The notes under the pieces are model-generated. The model saw nothing but the letters and a program-made list of their open reading frames with translations. It was not told the DNA's origin and ran no database searches. DNA of 64,000 nucleotides. It comes from Symsagittifera roscoffensis (taxonomy: Eukaryota; Xenacoelomorpha; Acoela; Convolutidae). Shown here in pieces: positions 63,474-64,000 of this stretch (the stretch's first letter is position 1; every line of letters begins with the position of its first letter). The position numbers were made by a program, and so were the translations under genes. The stretch is taken from the NCBI RefSeq assembly GCF_963678635.1, contig NC_087067.1:51016233-51080232 (forward strand), given 5' to 3'.

Positions 63474-64000
63474 TTAAGGTTGTTTTTGAAATTCAACTTT
63501 CTTTAATATTTTAGATTGTGGGATGAATACTTTATAATTTTTACGTGGTTGATTTCTAAGTCGTGAAGACTCTCTATGTTCTGATTTGTCGATTTGTTTT
63601 TGGGGTATTATTTGTTCTGTCATTTTTCTATTTTTTCTTTCTTTTTGAGATGTATTTTGATCGAGATTTTTTGTATTGTTTTTTGTGGTGTTTGATTTTG
63701 TATTTTGATTTCCGAGGTGAGTATCATTTTGTTCCTTTGTTATGTTGTCCGTATGTGGGTTATTTTGAATAACTTTTAAACCTGTAAAAGAATATAATTG
63801 AGTTAGTTCGCGGAGTGCGTATTCTTTTGGATAATAAGGTAATAGGTTATTTCGGTGTTGAACGATTTCTTTTTTATCTGAGTCGGTGATTTTATATGTG
63901 ACATCAGTGGGTTTTGCAATTATTTGGTATGGTCCTTTACGAAGGGGTTGTAACTTTTTTGAAATTCCTTTTTGAGTATTAAAATTGGGTATTAAAACAA
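63474..64000 (-). CDS. pol: Pol of copy 2, C-terminal part (cut by window end)
   Basis: Open to the window edge. It covers the integrase GPY/F-like module ([24 protein letters not shown]) and the Lys/Asn-rich tail. It ends two residues later than in copy 1 because the stop is shifted (63476-63474). Confidence 0.88.
   Translation of the reverse strand, partial: VLIPNFNTQKGISKKLQPLRKGPYQIIAKPTDVTYKITDSDKKEIVQHRNNLLPYYPKEYALRELTQLYSFTGLKVIQNNPHTDNITKEQNDTHLGNQNTKSNTTKNNTKNLDQNTSQKERKNRKMTEQIIPQKQIDKSEHRESSRLRNQPRKNYKVFIPQSKILKKVEFQKQP

Larger units (their letters stand above)
54917..64000 (-). mobile_element. Second copy of the giant retroelement, inverted and decayed (copy 2, partial)
   Basis: Minus strand, from within the integrase C-terminus at the window edge to the complete 3' LTR at 55326-54917. 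Gene order matches copy 1. Its LTR differs from that of copy 1 at about 14 of 410 positions by eye, so it is a different, older insertion. Breaks: a 5-base deletion in env, a 1-base insertion in ORF-X and a 1-base deletion in the first membrane ORF. It sits in an intron of the SYF2-like gene. Its 5' half and 5' LTR are outside the window, so age by LTR comparison and target duplication cannot be checked. Confidence 0.95.

Noticed and set aside
1-64000. CRISPR arrays, bacterial operons or intact tRNA genes
   Set aside because: Tandem repeats here lack regular spacers. tRNA-like segments have degenerate stems and SINE bodies. Introns and polyadenylation signals show eukaryotic DNA.

Overview
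The window is nuclear DNA of an animal. It has GT-AG introns, tRNA-derived SINE-like repeats, LINE, R2 and MITE remnants, and genes whose closest families are metazoan. The DNA is AT-rich with long, repeat-filled introns. An invertebrate is likely, but I cannot name the species from sequence alone.

Three host genes are visible. (1) A KDM1B/LSD2-like flavin-dependent lysine demethylase runs on the + strand. Ten exons of its catalytic amine-oxidase domain span 1026-51087; the 5' part lies upstream of the window. The ten exons stay in phase and give 707 residues plus a stop. (2) A four-exon RING-finger E3-ligase-like gene lies on the minus strand (10395-8517), nested in a KDM1B intron. (3) The first two coding exons of a SYF2-like splicing factor lie on the + strand (53122-54557); the rest is beyond the window.

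The dominant feature is a very large Ty3/gypsy-type endogenous retroelement present twice. Copy 1 (18417-37324, + strand, 18.9 kb) sits in a KDM1B intron. It has two 410-bp LTRs that differ at one position by eye and a GTGG target duplication, so it is young. Its order is leader, small basic ORF, giant Gag-protease ORF (1499 aa), RT-RNaseH-integrase ORF in the same frame after a single TAA, two tiny membrane proteins with an ATGA overlap, a 378-codon ORF with no AUG, an 872-aa envelope-like glycoprotein, and a 601-aa ORF of unknown function that begins inside the env stop (ATGA). Copy 2 (54917-64000, minus strand, cut by the window end) sits in a SYF2 intron. It keeps the same layout but carries frameshifts in env, in the last ORF and in the first small membrane ORF.

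The intron between 41750 and 48898 holds a second notable composite: degenerate 28S rDNA (minus strand, 48545-47525 and 45105-44970) interrupted by two head-to-tail, 5'-truncated R2-type retrotransposon copies. The 3' junction lies exactly at the 28S site classically used by R2.

Other intronic content: a CR1/Jockey-like LINE fragment (4597-5915, minus), three ~175-bp tandem units (3562-4042), a near-identical 622-bp tandem duplication (6391-7634), a diverged 1.27-kb tandem duplication (42392-44945), a 200-bp MITE with an 8-bp target duplication (40051-40250), and several dispersed SINE-like elements.
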